From positions 3,346,648 through 3,410,647 of the forward strand of contig NC_089177.1 in assembly GCF_947507565.1 (NCBI RefSeq): a stretch of DNA of 64,000 nt, in the 5' to 3' direction. Positions 27,893 to 46,082 of the stretch are shown here, piece by piece (the stretch's first letter is position 1; each line of letters opens with the position of its first letter). The notes under the pieces are model-generated. The model did not search any database. It had not been told where the DNA came from and saw only the letters and a program-made list of their open reading frames with translations. Position numbers and translations under genes: made by a program. Source of the DNA: Oscarella lobularis. Lineage: Eukaryota > Porifera > Homoscleromorpha > Homosclerophorida > Oscarellidae.

Positions 27893-29761
27893 CTACTGCT
27901 GCGCACAGCCCATGGACTGTCCTCTGGCCCCGTGATGATCAGTATCTTCGTCATAAGCTTGTCCTACGGACGCTTCGTCTGTATCGCCTCGCGTTCCTTC
28001 GATTGCTCTCATATCAACGTCTTCTATGTCGTCGCTTTCCATCGATTCACCGTCATTATCCGGGGACGGAAGCAAATCTTGTAACATCTAAGCACAAAGG
28101 GTAAAAAATTTTAAATTTTCTGACTGACTGACTGACTTTTATTTGATCTTGGTCAATCCAGTTATCCTCCGGAAATTCAATTTCAAATTTCACGTACAGA
28201 TTACCCTTTTCGGACGCCTTTCTCGTCTTCGGCATTCCCTCTCCCAAAACAGTACGAACCGAATCTTAAAATCAATAATAATTATTACCGTATGACGTCA
28301 CGTTTTAGTACCTGGTTGAATGACTTCGCCTGGATTGCATTTCAAGAGCAGAACGCGTCCGTCTAAATGCTGTACGGTCATCTTGAAGCCGCACAGGGCT
28401 TCAGTCAGGCCAATTTTTTGAGTCATATAGATATCGTCGTCAATTCGTTTGAATTGATCGTCGTCTTTCTGATCAATGACTATGATAATGTCGCCGGGCT
28501 CGATGCCGGGCAATTGGTCGCCTTCGCCTGAGAAGGTAATTTTCTGGCCGCTTCTCATACCCTTTTTAATGTTCACCTGATTAAATAAATAAAAGCATTG
28601 ATTATTACGTCTAGAACTTTGATTAAAAAAGTATTGATTATTAATTTATTTTTTTATTATTATTATTACGTCTAGAACTTTGATTAAATAAATAAAGTAT
28701 TGATTATTAATTTATTTTTTCATTATTATTATTACGTCTAGAACTTTGACGTCTTGTACGACTTTTTTCCCGTCGCATTTTTTGCACTTCAGCTTGGGGT
28801 CAATCGTCTCACCCTGGCCTCCACAATCGGAGCAGTGGGACTGCATTTGTTGGACCATTCCCGGTCCGATTCTTTGCGTGATGAGAATCACTCCTTGGCC
28901 TCTACACGTGCTGCATCTCTTAACGGATCCCGGCTTACCGCCAATACTAATAAAGCCCCCAAATAATAATAATAATAATAATAATAATAATTACTATTAT
29001 TATTATTTTTACCCTTTACAACTATTGCAAATAATATTTTTGGTAAGTTGAATCTGTTTTGTCTTTCCGTTATAGAGATCCTTCAGCGAGACTCTGCGCG
29101 TCGTGAAATCGATTTGGAATTCGTTTTCGGCGGGCGGATTTCTCACCTCATGGCGTGGTGTACGGGTCGACCACGTGCTTTTCCACGTCGATATCCTCCG
29201 CCTCCTAAAGGTTCGCGATAAAAGGCGTTGCTATCTTCGTTTCTCGCGCTTACCAAACATGGAACCTCCGAATAGGCTCTCGAAAGGATGCCCCTGCATT
29301 CCCGCTATACAGAAAGTACACGGAAAGGTCTAGAAGGGTCTCGGTTTTAGCGCGCGCGCTTTTCTACCGCCCGAGAAGAAGTCCGCGGCATCGTCGTCGT
29401 CGTCGTCTTCGTCTTCGTCTTCGTCTTCGTCTTCAAGCCCTCTCTCGTTATAGATTCGACGCTTTTTGGGATCGCTGAGGATTCCGTACGCTCGCTCGAT
29501 TTCTTCCCACTGAAAGCGTGAGCACGCGTTTATTTCTCTTCTCCTCGAAAAGGAGCTATTTTTCAAAATAATCTACCTTTTCTCCGGAACCCTTTCGATC
29601 TCGGCTCAACTTTTTGTATGCCTACAGTAGTATTATACAGGAAGGAAACGGTTTCGCCCGCTTTCCTTTCACGTGCCGCCTACCTTTTTCAGTTCGCCAT
29701 CTGATGCCGTCGGTCTAACGCCGAGCAGATCGTACAGTCGCGTATCCACTACACGTGCCAT
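27893..29761 (-). CDS. DNAJA-type (type I J-protein) co-chaperone lacking the HPD motif
   Basis: Ydj1/DNAJA1-4-like architecture: J-domain-like N-terminus (MARVVDTRLYDLLGVRPTAS), Asp/Glu-rich linker, Gly/Phe stretch, four CxxC zinc repeats (CNSCKG, CSTCRGQG, CSDCGGQG, CKKC), the substrate-binding CTD (LKDLYNGKT, QKITFSGEGDQLPG, LCGFKM, PGEVIQPG) and a terminal CAQQ that looks like a farnesylation box. The J domain is abnormal: helix II runs AYKKLSRD straight into RKGSGEK and then WEEIERAYGILSDPKKRRIY, so the HPD loop that triggers Hsp70 ATPase is absent, with no hidden exon in either flanking intron. A 53-nt intron (29094-29146) explains an apparent frame change. Start codon is 179 bp from PEPD's. 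Confidence 0.88.
28607..28750. repeat. Tandem repeat, about 62-bp unit, in DNAJA-like intron
   Basis: The phrase TTACGTCTAGAACTTTGA recurs near 28608, 28669 and 28732, separated by near-identical AT-rich sequence: roughly two full units plus a partial one. Confidence 0.8.
28967..28992. repeat. (AAT)n microsatellite in DNAJA-like intron
   Basis: AAT trinucleotide run inside an intron, followed by complementary ATT units, so it can fold back. Confidence 0.8.
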
Positions 29762-29939
29762 GAACGCTTTAGTGTGACAATCCCGGATAATAGGCTACTA
29801 CGTCATTGTGGTTGCGGGATGTATCTACCGTACTAATCACGTGACAAAGTATCTACGGGATATCTACCGTACTAGGCCCAATCACGTGACAAAGTACTCG
29901 TTTTTACGTGTGTCCATTGTCATTTGTTCTCCGACGAGG

Positions 29940-32900
29940 ATGGCCACTCTGCCGACGTACAGCAGTCCGCGCGCATCCACCGCTCGAATTTATTTTCGTT
30001 CGCAGTCCAGCTTACTACAGCTTCGGTCCCTACGCGAAAAAAGTTCCCCTCGCATTGCACAAGCGCAATCGCGAGCGCCTGTGCGAGCACCTGCGAGAAC
30101 TCGCCGGCGTTCCTTCGGGCGCAATCGTCGTTCTCAAAGGCGGCGTGACAATGCTGCGCCACAGCACCGATCACGAAATCTATTTCCGCCAGGTAAAGAC
30201 AAAGAACGTGGGGGCGTGAAAGGGGAGCGTCCAGCTGACGCCAGTCTTCGCATTTTTCGTCAGGAATCGTATATGCATTGGCTGTTCGGCGTTTTGGAGC
30301 CCGATTGTTGGGGCGCCGTCGAAGTGGATACGGGCAATAGTATTCTCTTTATGCCCGATTTGCCGGCTGATTATGCCGTCTGGATGGGAACGTGAGAAAG
30401 TTTTGGGCTCGGCGGGGGGTCGTGTGAAACAATGCGATAATTCTTTAGGATTCATCCTCCGGAGCATTTCAAGATGAAGTACGATGTCGATGAGGTGCAT
30501 TTCACCAAGGAGAATCACTTCAAGGTTCATTGTTAAGAAATGGGATATTCTATTATTTATTATTTATTCGATAGATTGTGGCTGAGCTGAAGAAAAAGAA
30601 TGCTTCGAAGTTGCTTCTTCTGGTCAGTTGACTGAATTAATTGATTTTTTTCTTTTGATTAATAAAATAGAGAGGGATTAATACTGACAGTGGAAATCCA
30701 ACTGAGCCGGCTGATTTCAATGGAATTGATCAGTGAGCCATAATTTCTATTGGTAGAATTTAATTAATGATTTTTTAGGTTTGAACTTGACTATGACCAT
30801 CTTTTCAACATCATATCAGAACTGTAATCAAATTAATGCAAATTAATATAATTAAATTTATCTTTACGTCAATAAGGCGTGTGATGAAGACGGACATGGA
30901 GCTCGACGTGATGAGATACGTCACTCAGGTGAGCTGCAATGCTCACAAAAAGGTGATCCGACACATTCTTTTGTCAAGTTAAAACGCACGTCCCAATAGG
31001 TGATGAAAGCCGTCAAACCACTGATGACTCAATATCAAGCAGAAAGGCATGCACGTGACGTCAGAACATCCTCACGTGCAGCTGTAAAAATTAATATTTA
31101 GCATATTTGAGCATTCGTGTTTCGCCGACGGCGCGTGCAAGCTGATGTCCTACGATTGCATTGGAGCTAGGTATACGCACAGATATATAAATTAATAATA
31201 GTGGTAGAGACATACTGTATATATTCAGTGGTGCTCACTGTGCTACATTGCATTACGGTCACGCCGGAAATCCGAATGACAAAGTCATCCAGAACGGTGA
31301 CATGTGGTGCGTATGAAATCCATCAATAATTTGTTACGTTATATCCTATTTATTGATTTAAGTTTGTTTGACATGGGATGTGAGTATTACTGCTATGGAT
31401 CGGATGTCACGTGCAGTTTCCCCGTCAACGGTCATTTCACCGATGACCAGAAAATGGTTTATGAGGCGGTACTCGCCGCCAGTCGCGCCGTCATGGACAA
31501 CACAAAAGAAGGTAAATTTCTCGAGAAACTTTGCCGTTTCAAACTCGTCGATTTTTCCCTCCTAGGCGTTTGCTGGGTCGATAATCATCGCTTGGCTGAG
31601 CGCGTCATTTTGATTCATCTGAAGAATTTTGGCATGCTGAAAGGCGACGTCGACGACATGATGAGAGCTCACATGGGCGCCATTTTTATGCCGCACGGTC
31701 TCGGGCATTTCATTGGGATTGACACTCACGACGTTGGAGGATATCCTCCGGTTTGAACTCATAAACGTTATATACATATATAATTAATTTTTTTTCTATA
31801 GGGTGTTGAGAGGCCAACTGAGCCCGGGCTGGAGTCTCTTCGCACTGCGAGAAATCTCAAAGCTGGAATGGCTATTACCATTGAACCGGGATGCTATTTC
31901 ATCGACATGGTACAGCAAAGATTAAAATAATTTATTTATTTATTATCAGACACGCGACGTGTTTTTTACAGCTGATGGATCAAGCGTTGGATAGTCAGGA
32001 GCAGAGCGCCTTTATCGAGAGAGAAGTCTTCGCGAGATTTCGTCGATTTGGCGGGGTAAGAACGCATTCGCGCGCGCGCGCGCGCGCGCGCGCACACACA
32101 CGGGAGGGGGGGCGGGGCCCATTCAGAGGACTTTATTCGACAAACAAACGAAGGGCTAAATAACCCTACCAAAAACGCAGCAGCATTTTACAAGTCTACT
32201 CTAAATGAGCAAGATTCCGATTCGAACAGAACCACGGGCCAGCTATACGTGGTTGGTTCGGGGACCGAATCAGTCTCGTTTCGTCACGGACGATTGTCTC
32301 GTCACCATTCGGCGTCCTTTCTTCGACTTTTGGCGTTCGAATTGGCTCGCCTCATTGTTGAGCTGGTCGCCGATCTTTTGCAATTGACTTCCCAGCTGTT
32401 TCGCGGCGCTTTCGTCGTGTGCTAGTAGCTGGGAAGCGCCACAGTTTCGATCGTCGCAAGTCTGTAGTATTTTTGCCATATTTTGGGGGAGACGCGCCTG
32501 GGAAGCTTCTGATGTGTCGACCAGACGACGCCCAAGTGCGACCCCGCCGAACTTCCTCTATTTTTGCCAACAAACCCCGAGGTCTCGTGCTCATACGTCA
32601 TTACCCCCAGAAAGGAAACAACGTCACTGTGGGGACTTTCCCATTACGTAGTTACTCGAAAGTGCGCGAGGGGAGTGCGCGGGAGGTCGTATATAAAGGA
32701 ACCGACGGGACTCGCCCCATAAAATACGATCGTATTTAACATAAGCTGACCGAAACGCTGACTCACTTATTCACAACCGGTCGACCTTTGGACTTTGGGG
32801 GCGCGACTATCAGTATCTCCCCACTCGAGCGCTTGGATGCCAGCAACGGTTCACGATCGATAACACGCTGCATGAATCAAATAAAACCAGCATGTCGAGA

Positions 32901-33816
32901 CCTCGTCGTCATTCAGACGGAGAATCTCATACGCGACTACATAGCCGTTCGAACGGACGACGACAAAACGCCGCAAATTCGCCGCGCTAGCTACGAGCAA
33001 AAACTCATCGCCGTTGCACGCCAAGTCGAAGAGCGACACACGATCCAATTCGACGACATGTGCAAGCGACTCAGCTTGTCGTCGCGGACCGTTTACGACG
33101 CGTTTTTTGGCGTCGTCAAAGAGCTTTTTAGTACTGGAATCAACTGGGGACGAATTGGGGCCTTTTTTGCGTTTGGTGGCGCACTGGCTTCGAGTTGTCG
33201 CGATCGCGCTATACCGGGTGGCGATTGGAACGACAAGGTGGCGTCGTGGATGATCCAATATTCGAACCATAATTTGATTATGTGGATGGAAAACAACGGA
33301 GGTTGGGTAAGCGAGAAAAAATGCGGAAATGGCTGCGAGCACGTGACAAATGACTTCATTAATGTAGGAGGGTTTCGACGCGCATTTCAGTAACAAATCT
33401 CAAAGACAGTCTGCTGTGCCGCCGCTGAGAACGGGGGGTTGGTTCTCAATTGCTGCTGGAGTCGGAATGGGAGCGCTTGGCCTGCTTGTACTGGGCGCTG
33501 CAAAATGACTCTATTGCTTGCTTTGTCTCTTCTGCGTTTTGCTTCACAGGAACTTCCTTCACTGGAGCACTGCACGCTGCTGCTGCGTTGGGGTTGCCTC
33601 TTCTCTAATACAGCCTTTGTCTGTGTCTTTACTAGCACTTCCTGTGTGTGTGTAATAAGGGGGGGATACTAGATTCTCATTTCTTTTTTTGTTGCTTCTC
33701 TGCAGGTCCGCATTGAAGACGATGTGGTGGTGAGGGAGCACGACTGCGAGCTCCTGTCCCACTCACTGCCTCGCACTGTCAGCGAGATCCAAGTCTTCAT
33801 GGGAGCGAAGAGCTAA
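29940..33816 (+). CDS. PEPD: Xaa-Pro dipeptidase (prolidase), with genes nested in its last intron
   Basis: Cytosolic dinuclear-metal M24 peptidase that cleaves X-Pro dipeptides. Start ATG 29940; a short first intron of about 45 nt brings the frame to [19 protein letters not shown]. Later: [56 protein letters not shown] with the two metal-binding Asp, [19 protein letters not shown] with the metal His, and [11 protein letters not shown] with the first metal Glu. The penultimate coding exon ends in FRRFGG at 32055 and the last exon, 33706-33816, resumes VRIEDDVVV with the last metal-binding Glu and ends TAA. The 1650-nt intron between them is far longer than its neighbours and contains two other genes on opposite strands. 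Confidence 0.93.
32070..32103. repeat. Alternating (CG)n(CA)n tract, possible Z-DNA
   Basis: About 24 bases of CG alternation followed by CA repeats, starting 15 bases after the PEPD exon donor at 32056. Alternating purine-pyrimidine sequence of this kind is the classical Z-DNA-forming type. Confidence 0.8.
32270..32479 (-). CDS. BH3-only-like small protein, nested in PEPD intron
   Basis: Single-exon 69-aa open frame antisense to PEPD, starting [12 protein letters not shown]. Residues 29-42 read [14 protein letters not shown]: hydrophobics at Leu29, Leu33, Ile36 and Leu40 with the Gly37-Asp38 pair and Asn41, a full match to the BH3 consensus seen in Bim, Bak and Noxa. The rest is hydrophilic with a basic C-terminus (RQKSKKGRR); I see no membrane anchor. 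Its size resembles Noxa-like BH3-only proteins. It diverges from a Bcl-2-like gene whose start is 392 bp away, in the same PEPD intron. The function (binding the Bcl-2 groove, regulating apoptosis) is inferred from the motif alone. A chance ORF is possible but unlikely given the motif and the neighbour. Confidence 0.68.
   Translation of the reverse strand: MAKILQTCDDRNCGASQLLAHDESAAKQLGSQLQKIGDQLNNEASQFERQKSKKGRRMVTRQSSVTKRD
32689..32697 (+). promoter_or_regulatory. TATA box of the Bcl-2-like gene
   Basis: GTATATAAAGG lies about 180 bp upstream of the Bcl-2-like ATG, preceded by a GC-rich stretch. It is inside the PEPD intron, so the nested gene seems to have its own core promoter. Confidence 0.55.
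32872..33508 (+). CDS. Bcl-2 family multidomain protein, nested in PEPD intron
   Basis: Exons 32872-33306 and 33368-33508 make 191 aa. Domains in order: an N-terminal helix with LIRDYIAV (BH4-like), a BH3-region helix [20 protein letters not shown], the BH1 block [20 protein letters not shown], the BH2 block [11 protein letters not shown] spanning the intron, and a C-terminal hydrophobic tail anchor ([20 protein letters not shown]). The BH1 block is almost that of Bcl-xL. In the BH3 helix the usual Gly-Asp is Ala-Arg, which argues against a Bak/Bax-like killer role and for a groove-bearing survival protein; this is inference. The intron position within BH2 is the conserved one in animal Bcl-2 genes. 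It lies in the same orientation as its host PEPD. Confidence 0.9.
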
Positions 33817-34408
33817 ATCAGTTCCCAAGCGGACCGGGACCGGGACAAGGCATAGTTCAATATTTCTGCATCTCTGTGTGTGGCGCTGCTGCAGGCTGAG
33901 CTGGTTTATTTTCTTCATGTCGCAAGTATAACTAACTCGCCGATGCGCTCTTACGAGGGAGGAGGGTTTTTAACAGAGACGATCCTTATAAAAGAGTCTT
34001 TGAAATTGAATTCCCTCCTCCCTCAAACGCTAGCACACGAGTTCTCCCCATAGGAGAGATTACATAATGGCACGTGATTGCGAGCCAATCAGGAGCGCTC
34101 ATTAGAGTGGTATATCTCACTCTTCCGGCTAATATACCATTCATCCAGGTTAAAAGTAGCAGAATCGCGTTTGATTCACGCTCCTGATGGGCCCTGGGCT
34201 CGCAATTACACTTCGCCTCGGGCCACGACCCCATCCTCGTGCTCTAAATAGCGTATCCCACTCGCCGTAGTTGTGTAACATTGAGAATTTCTCCTATATA
34301 CAATGCACATACGCTCTCTCTCCATGAAGACACAAATTCTCTCGTATAGATTTATTGACTCATATACTATATATCTCTCGCACTCGACTACATGCAATAA
34401 ATGTATCT
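33817..34408. other. Intergenic stretch with foldback, no gene seen
   Basis: Between the PEPD stop and the UBE2QL1-like stop. Apart from an imperfect inverted repeat at about 34070-34212 I see no coding signal. Confidence 0.5.
34071..34212. repeat. Imperfect foldback element
   Basis: Left arm ATTGCGAGCCAATCAGGAGCG (34077-34097) is matched by the right arm CGCTCCTGATGGGCCCTGGG then CTCGCAAT (34179-34206) in inverted orientation with an insertion; inner arms TGGTATAT and ATATACCA also pair. It could be a decayed MITE. Confidence 0.55.
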
Positions 34409-35047
34409 CTATCCCTCCCATTTAGGCGGAGTATGCCATCCAGTCAATTCGTGCTTCATGACGACCGCCTTGAACGTCTTTTCCGCATCCTTCCGCCTAT
34501 ACTCTCCCTTGCCGCCGTTCGACGCAATCTGCCCCTTTCCCTTGACGACCGTCGTGACGAACTGCAATACGACCGCTTCGACCGTATAGGCGCTCGACCA
34601 TCCGCGCGGCGTGAGAAGTTCCATGCAAATCGCGCCGCCGCTCAAGACGAAACCGCCGACGATTTTCGGCGAGACGACGCGAACGAAGGGCGGTCGAAAG
34701 GGATAGTTTTCGGGAAAGGAGGCGTTGAGAAGAACGTGCGGTATGCCCAGCGCGTTCATGTCGCGACTTATGCGACTGTCGCGATCGAATTTCGATACTT
34801 TGACGTTCCATTCGCATAGATTGTCGTCGACGAGTTCGACGGTGAAATAGTCGCTTGGATTTGTCGTTAGGTTGCAGTATTCCTTCATGAGACGCTTGCG
34901 ATGGAGCGGATTTGGATTTGGGGGGCCCGTTGCGGTGGCGATCGCGCGTTTGTCGTCGTTCGACAAATGGACGTTTGTTCCCGTTGTTGCTGTTGCTGTT
35001 GCTGTTTCGTCGTCGCGTCTCTTCTTTGTTTTGAAGAGACTTTTCAT
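34409..35047 (-). CDS. UBE2QL1/UBE2Q-type ubiquitin-conjugating enzyme
   Basis: Single-exon E2 of 212 aa from the Met at 35047. After a low-complexity Thr/Ala linker, the fold reads KRLMKEYCNLTTNPSDYFTV, then LCEWNVKVSKFD, FPENYPFRPPFVRVVSPK and the active site GGAICMELLTPRGWSSAYTV with catalytic Cys141. The GGAICMELLTPRGW block is diagnostic of the UBE2Q/UBE2QL1 branch. Length and C-terminus (WHTPPKWEG) fit UBE2QL1 rather than full UBE2Q, which has a long RWD-like N-terminus. The frame stays open upstream of the chosen Met into the neighbouring gene; the Met at 35047 lies 40 bp from the divergent CFAP418 start and is the sensible start. Confidence 0.9.
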   Translation of the reverse strand: MKSLFKTKKRRDDETATATATTGTNVHLSNDDKRAIATATGPPNPNPLHRKRLMKEYCNLTTNPSDYFTVELVDDNLCEWNVKVSKFDRDSRISRDMNALGIPHVLLNASFPENYPFRPPFVRVVSPKIVGGFVLSGGAICMELLTPRGWSSAYTVEAVVLQFVTTVVKGKGQIASNGGKGEYRRKDAEKTFKAVVMKHELTGWHTPPKWEG

Positions 35048-35087
35048 GGCGTCTTTTTGGGACGTTAGCGCGCGGTAGGCGTCTAAA

Positions 35088-35857
35088 ATGGCAGACGACC
35101 TGGACGACTTGCTGGACGAATTCGAGGAGAAATACATCGGAGAGAACAAGTACGTGCACACGCAATCGATTTACGCGAGCTAATCCTTCGTTCCCTCAAG
35201 AAAGAAACCCAAAGCGAAGCCGCGAGACGATCTCGACGCAATTCTCGACGAAATTGGCGACATAGAGAGCGTTTCTTTAGAAAAGAATACACCTAAGGTA
35301 AGCATGCATGTATAAATGAAGTCTTGGGGAACGTTCTGTGTAGCCAGTCAATGAGAAATCATCGAAAGACGACACAAAGTACCCATTATGTACACATAGT
35401 CTATCTAATTATTTTCTTTCTTCCTAATTAATTAAGGTGTTTTCCCGTATGCATTGGTGGCAGTGTGTATTCGCAAGGATTGTCGCGAAGAGGTCAAGAA
35501 AGGCACGTGGGGCATTTATTTATTAATTTTTCGAATTAAAAATTCTTCTCTAGAACGTGCAATCGGTTAAGATGTCTTTCCTGCGATTTTCGAGTTGTCG
35601 CCTTTGACGATTACGAGTGGGACTCCGCCAGCGACTATTTGTTCTTTCGAAATAATGCGCCGGACTTTCAAAAATTAAAAGCGAATCTTATTAGAAAATC
35701 AGGTAGGGAAATAATTGTGCAAAAATAGTTGTGTGTAATAGTTTTAATTTTAGGATCAAGAGCGTACGCGTGTCAGTGCAGCTGGCGATCAGTAACAGAA
35801 ATTTTAAACATTCAGTCACAACGTAATCTAAAATGGATTTGCAGTAAGCACAGCTGA
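35088..35857 (+). CDS. CFAP418: CFAP418 (C8orf37-like) ciliary protein
   Basis: Cilia/photoreceptor protein linked in humans to retinal dystrophy. Start [16 protein letters not shown] resembles the vertebrate start. The conserved C-terminal domain is clear: [12 protein letters not shown], then [40 protein letters not shown] and [10 protein letters not shown], ending WICSKHS and TGA at 35855-35857. Exons join in phase and the total is about the vertebrate length. It shares a 40-bp bidirectional promoter with the UBE2QL1-like gene. Confidence 0.92.
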
Positions 35858-37074
35858 AAAAAAAAGTTTCCCAAGTCCTCGGCGAGCAAATTTGGTCAAT
35901 AAACCGTTCACGCTCATCTTATGTAAATCTACCAGAAGTGGGTCTTTTGTCTATGTAGCTCTTGAGCTTGAAGAGTCATCGTTCCGATGTCGACATTCAC
36001 CTCTGGGCCCCGAGGTGACTAAATAAAACCGGTCGCAACTCGAGCCAGAGAGGTTAAACGCGGCGCAAACGCAGGGGATTCAATCCCCTACTCCCGTGGC
36101 ACGAGTGATAAACTGCCACCCCACTTGGGCAAGACGCGGTGGGTTACAATAGCGGTCCACCTGTGCCTTGGTATATAAAGGCACCCCCGGGACAGATGGG
36201 TCGCTGTCTCCCCGAATGGGGGCCTGGGTGAAGGGTCCCCTGTTACACGGACACCGGAAGGACGCTCGTTTTGATTTTTGCTACTTCCGGGTTACTTCCG
36301 GGTTTATTAAATAAAAAATAACATGGAGCTTCTCTTTGTACATGCGATGCGACGGGGTCTTGCCCGGGACCCCGCCGCGGAACAGCAGTTTTTTCGTTCA
36401 TGCTTAGGACCCGTGCACCGCGCAAAAAATTCTGCATGCAAACGCAACGAAATGCTACCAGTACGGACTAAAAAGAGAGTCTCCTTTTCTTCTTATGAGC
36501 ATCACTGGCGCTTCTCTTTGATCAGGCAAATCGAGAGAGACGATTTCAGCTCTTGCTCTTTTGAAGCAGCATCAGGAGAAAACCTAAGGAGCAAGAGCGA
36601 TAGCTGGGAGCGAGCGATGATCGCTACTTCGAGCATAGCGCTTCGAGGCTTACAAAAGCAGACCACGCGAAAGAGCTCTCCTGAGCGGTTTTTGCAGCTC
36701 CGATGTGATCTTCTGCAATGCCTAATTCAGTACAACGTACGCGAGACCGAATGCGCCCAGCCAAAGTCGAAAGAAAGAGAGACACCGATATGGGGGCCCC
36801 CTCGAGCGATTTTTCGCGTCGTAGGTGTCGTGCAAGCGTTCAAATGCACAAAAAGCAATCCCGCTTACGTGTGTAGCCAACGCAGCAGCCTCGATCCGAT
36901 CCGATTAGCGTAGTTTGAGGACTTTGAGCTTAGTTTGAGCATGCGCCGTCACGCGGACCCCAGATAACGACATCATGTTAATTATTAAGTATAGTATTGG
37001 ACTAAAATTTTCGAAGCGCACATTCTCCCTAACGCAACCCCTTCCTCCCGCGGAGTTCCCCCGTCCCCACTCAC
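35858..37074. other. Long intergenic stretch, possible repeat-derived DNA
   Basis: Between CFAP418 and VPS4. At 35990-36260 the sequence is GC-rich with several short stems (GGGGATTCAATCCCC; GTGGCA with TGCCAC; a TATATAAAGG motif at about 36171; CCCCGAATGGGGG), unlike its surroundings. At 36323-36913 a 196-codon frame stays open, but it has no recognisable domain, no introns and no neighbourhood support. I would treat the region as a decayed repeat until shown otherwise. Confidence 0.4.
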
Positions 37075-39107
<2,033 letters not shown>

Positions 39108-39359
39108 GACAAATCGCTCGCTCAAGCGACGAAAGAAACGGGGATTCTGTGTCAAGTGATGTGCTTGGGTCGCAAATTGATATCTAACGAACAAGTTTAC
39201 GTAATCGCTATTATAGTATCTCCGTGCGCACGTGGCGATTACGCAATGTAGTTATTTCTCGTTCTGGACGATGGAAAAAAGTCAAATTTTTTTTGGGATG
39301 CGCACTCCCCTCCAACAAAATCCACTAAATGCAATGTATAAATTCACCTTTACGTCTTT

Positions 39360-46018
<6,659 letters not shown>

Positions 46019-46082
46019 CGCAAAGAGAACGAGAACAATCGAAAATTATCGAATGCGTCTAACGCACGCTGGGGTCTACGAG

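Noticed and set aside
29094-29146. Apparent frameshift in the DNAJA-like gene
   Set aside because: A 53-nt intron with a GAG|GTGAGA donor and a GCGCAG acceptor restores the frame, so no pseudogene is needed.
32205-32387. Plus-strand 60-aa ORF opposite the BH3-only candidate
   Set aside because: No motif; best explained as antisense shadow of the BH3 ORF.
36040-36115. tRNA-like arm (GGGGATTCAATCCCC)
   Set aside because: A T-arm-like stem is visible but I cannot build acceptor, D and anticodon arms around it, so it is not called a tRNA.
36323-36913. 196-codon plus-strand ORF in the CFAP418-VPS4 interval
   Set aside because: Intronless, no domain, in probable repeat-derived DNA. Kept only as part of the intergenic note.
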